Shown piece by piece: positions 63,566-64,000 of a stretch of 64,000 nucleotides of DNA. Position 1 is the first letter of the stretch. Each line of letters begins with the position of its first letter. Both the position numbers and the translations under genes were made by a program. The stretch covers positions 248,970-312,969 of the forward strand of contig JAQWDK010000001.1 in assembly GCA_028705495.1 (NCBI GenBank). Reading direction: 5' to 3'. This stretch comes from Eubacteriales bacterium. Its GTDB lineage: Bacteria; Bacillota; Clostridia; Oscillospirales; CAG-382. The notes under the pieces were generated by a model. That model was not told the DNA's origin. It did no database searches and worked only from the letters and a program-made list of their open reading frames with translations.

Positions 63566-63700
63566 CTATTCCTCCTTTTTTGCCGAGTACTTCGTGGATT
63601 TACGGTATTTGACGCCATCTTCAGCGACCATATAATCGACGGCGAGGAACTCGGAAGCTATTTTAAAGAGTACACTGCAATCGTCTGTCGAGTAAAGCAT
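63566..63700 (-). CDS. short frame, possible small mobile-element protein
   Basis: A 44-codon frame MLYSTDDCSVLFKIASEFLA, then VDYMVAEDGVKYRKSTKYSA, ending KKEE. It reads like real protein (charged C-terminus, no low-complexity) and is preceded by CGGAGAGA close to the ATG. It may also be a fragment of a longer lost gene. No family recognised. Confidence 0.4.
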   Translation of the reverse strand: MLYSTDDCSVLFKIASEFLAVDYMVAEDGVKYRKSTKYSAKKEE

Positions 63701-64000
63701 TCTCTCCGTTTACCGTCCAGCGGAGGAAGTCCACCATCGTGTCCCGCTCTCGGAAAGCGGAACGCATGAGAGGTCAAACCTCGTGGCTCTTTGCCGCTCC
63801 TGCCACATGAAAGCACACGGTGAACTTGGAACACGAAAACCGCACAGCTTTGACGACTGACACCCCCGTGGGGGTGAAGTGTACCCCGTTGTTCGGACAA
63901 AATAATCAAACTTGAAATCCAAGAGTAGAATCCGTGGTATAATATTTCTGCTTTACTGACAGACAGGATAGGGCAACGCTGGAGAGCGACCCGAGCGGTC
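63701..64000. other. right edge: mobile-element DNA with a promoter near 63940
   Basis: No supported gene. A TGGTATAAT extended -10 lies at 63935-63943 on the plus strand; a TTGAAA (63912-63917) is 20 nt upstream, longer than ideal. GACACCCCCGTGGGGGTG (63857-63875) is a small GC-rich hairpin. The base composition is higher in GC than most of the window. Confidence 0.4.

Overview
The window comes from a low-GC Gram-positive anaerobe, most likely a gut-type member of Clostridia (Oscillospiraceae/Lachnospiraceae-like). Support for this: AT-rich intergenic DNA with TTGACA-N17-TATAAT promoters, strong AGGAGG ribosome sites, a sodium-type V-ATPase operon of the Enterococcus hirae ntp type, rubrerythrin/rubredoxin/PerR oxygen defence, an intracellular GH10 xylanase, many MKKxxx lipoproteins and conjugative-element pieces at both ends. 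No rRNA, tRNA or CRISPR array was seen.

Layout. 1-1.3 kb: the end of a conjugation ATPase (VirB4/TraE type) whose downstream gene is cut short. 1.6-3.3 kb: a tripartite HipB-HipS-HipT toxin-antitoxin operon on the minus strand with operator-like palindromes at both ends. 3.5-4.7 kb: decayed genes (a reading frame broken by one stop codon and a sugar-transferase remnant). 4.8-15.6 kb: one long minus-strand operon for a Na+-translocating V-ATPase (ntpFIKECGABD order) ending in KtrB/NtpJ and KtrA potassium transport, driven by a consensus promoter and preceded by a large terminator-like hairpin. 16-22.6 kb: a DsrE remnant, an AraC regulator and, divergently, an enolase-superfamily dehydratase, an RraA-like aldolase, a UlaG-like metallo-hydrolase, an SDR dehydrogenase and the xylanase. 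This set could form an oxidative sugar-acid pathway. 22.6-33 kb: radical SAM protein, a structured leader RNA candidate, a small unknown protein, GNAT, a ThDP enzyme, a sugar-nucleotide-type epimerase, an MFS transporter, YdhG/DUF1905 proteins, Tex and DUF1653.

33-42 kb: seven consecutive lipoprotein genes on the minus strand. Four carry the same repeat domain (once or twice), one has RCC1 repeats, one a coiled coil and one is NTF2-sized. 42.3-48.8 kb: recombination scars, then HAD hydrolase, a kinase-APH(3') fusion, a shikimate-kinase-like protein, an ANT(6)-type nucleotidyltransferase, a toroid-like protein and a NIF3 protein. 48.8-52.3 kb: an intact and a broken copy of a C39/BtrH-like cysteine-peptidase-like gene (the broken copy fused to a GNAT domain), running into a recombinase C-terminal fragment.

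52.4-59.9 kb: ferredoxin-rubrerythrin and rubredoxin fusion proteins with perR, followed by a cluster of two MinD-ferredoxin ATPases, Mrp, two NifX-like proteins, NifU-like, an MBL hydrolase, DUF134 and DUF5320. These look like a metal-cofactor assembly or redox-sensing module. 60-64 kb: a broken and an intact serine recombinase with short direct-repeat arrays and a structured intergenic region.

Most functional names are family-level inference from motifs read by eye; no database comparison was made.
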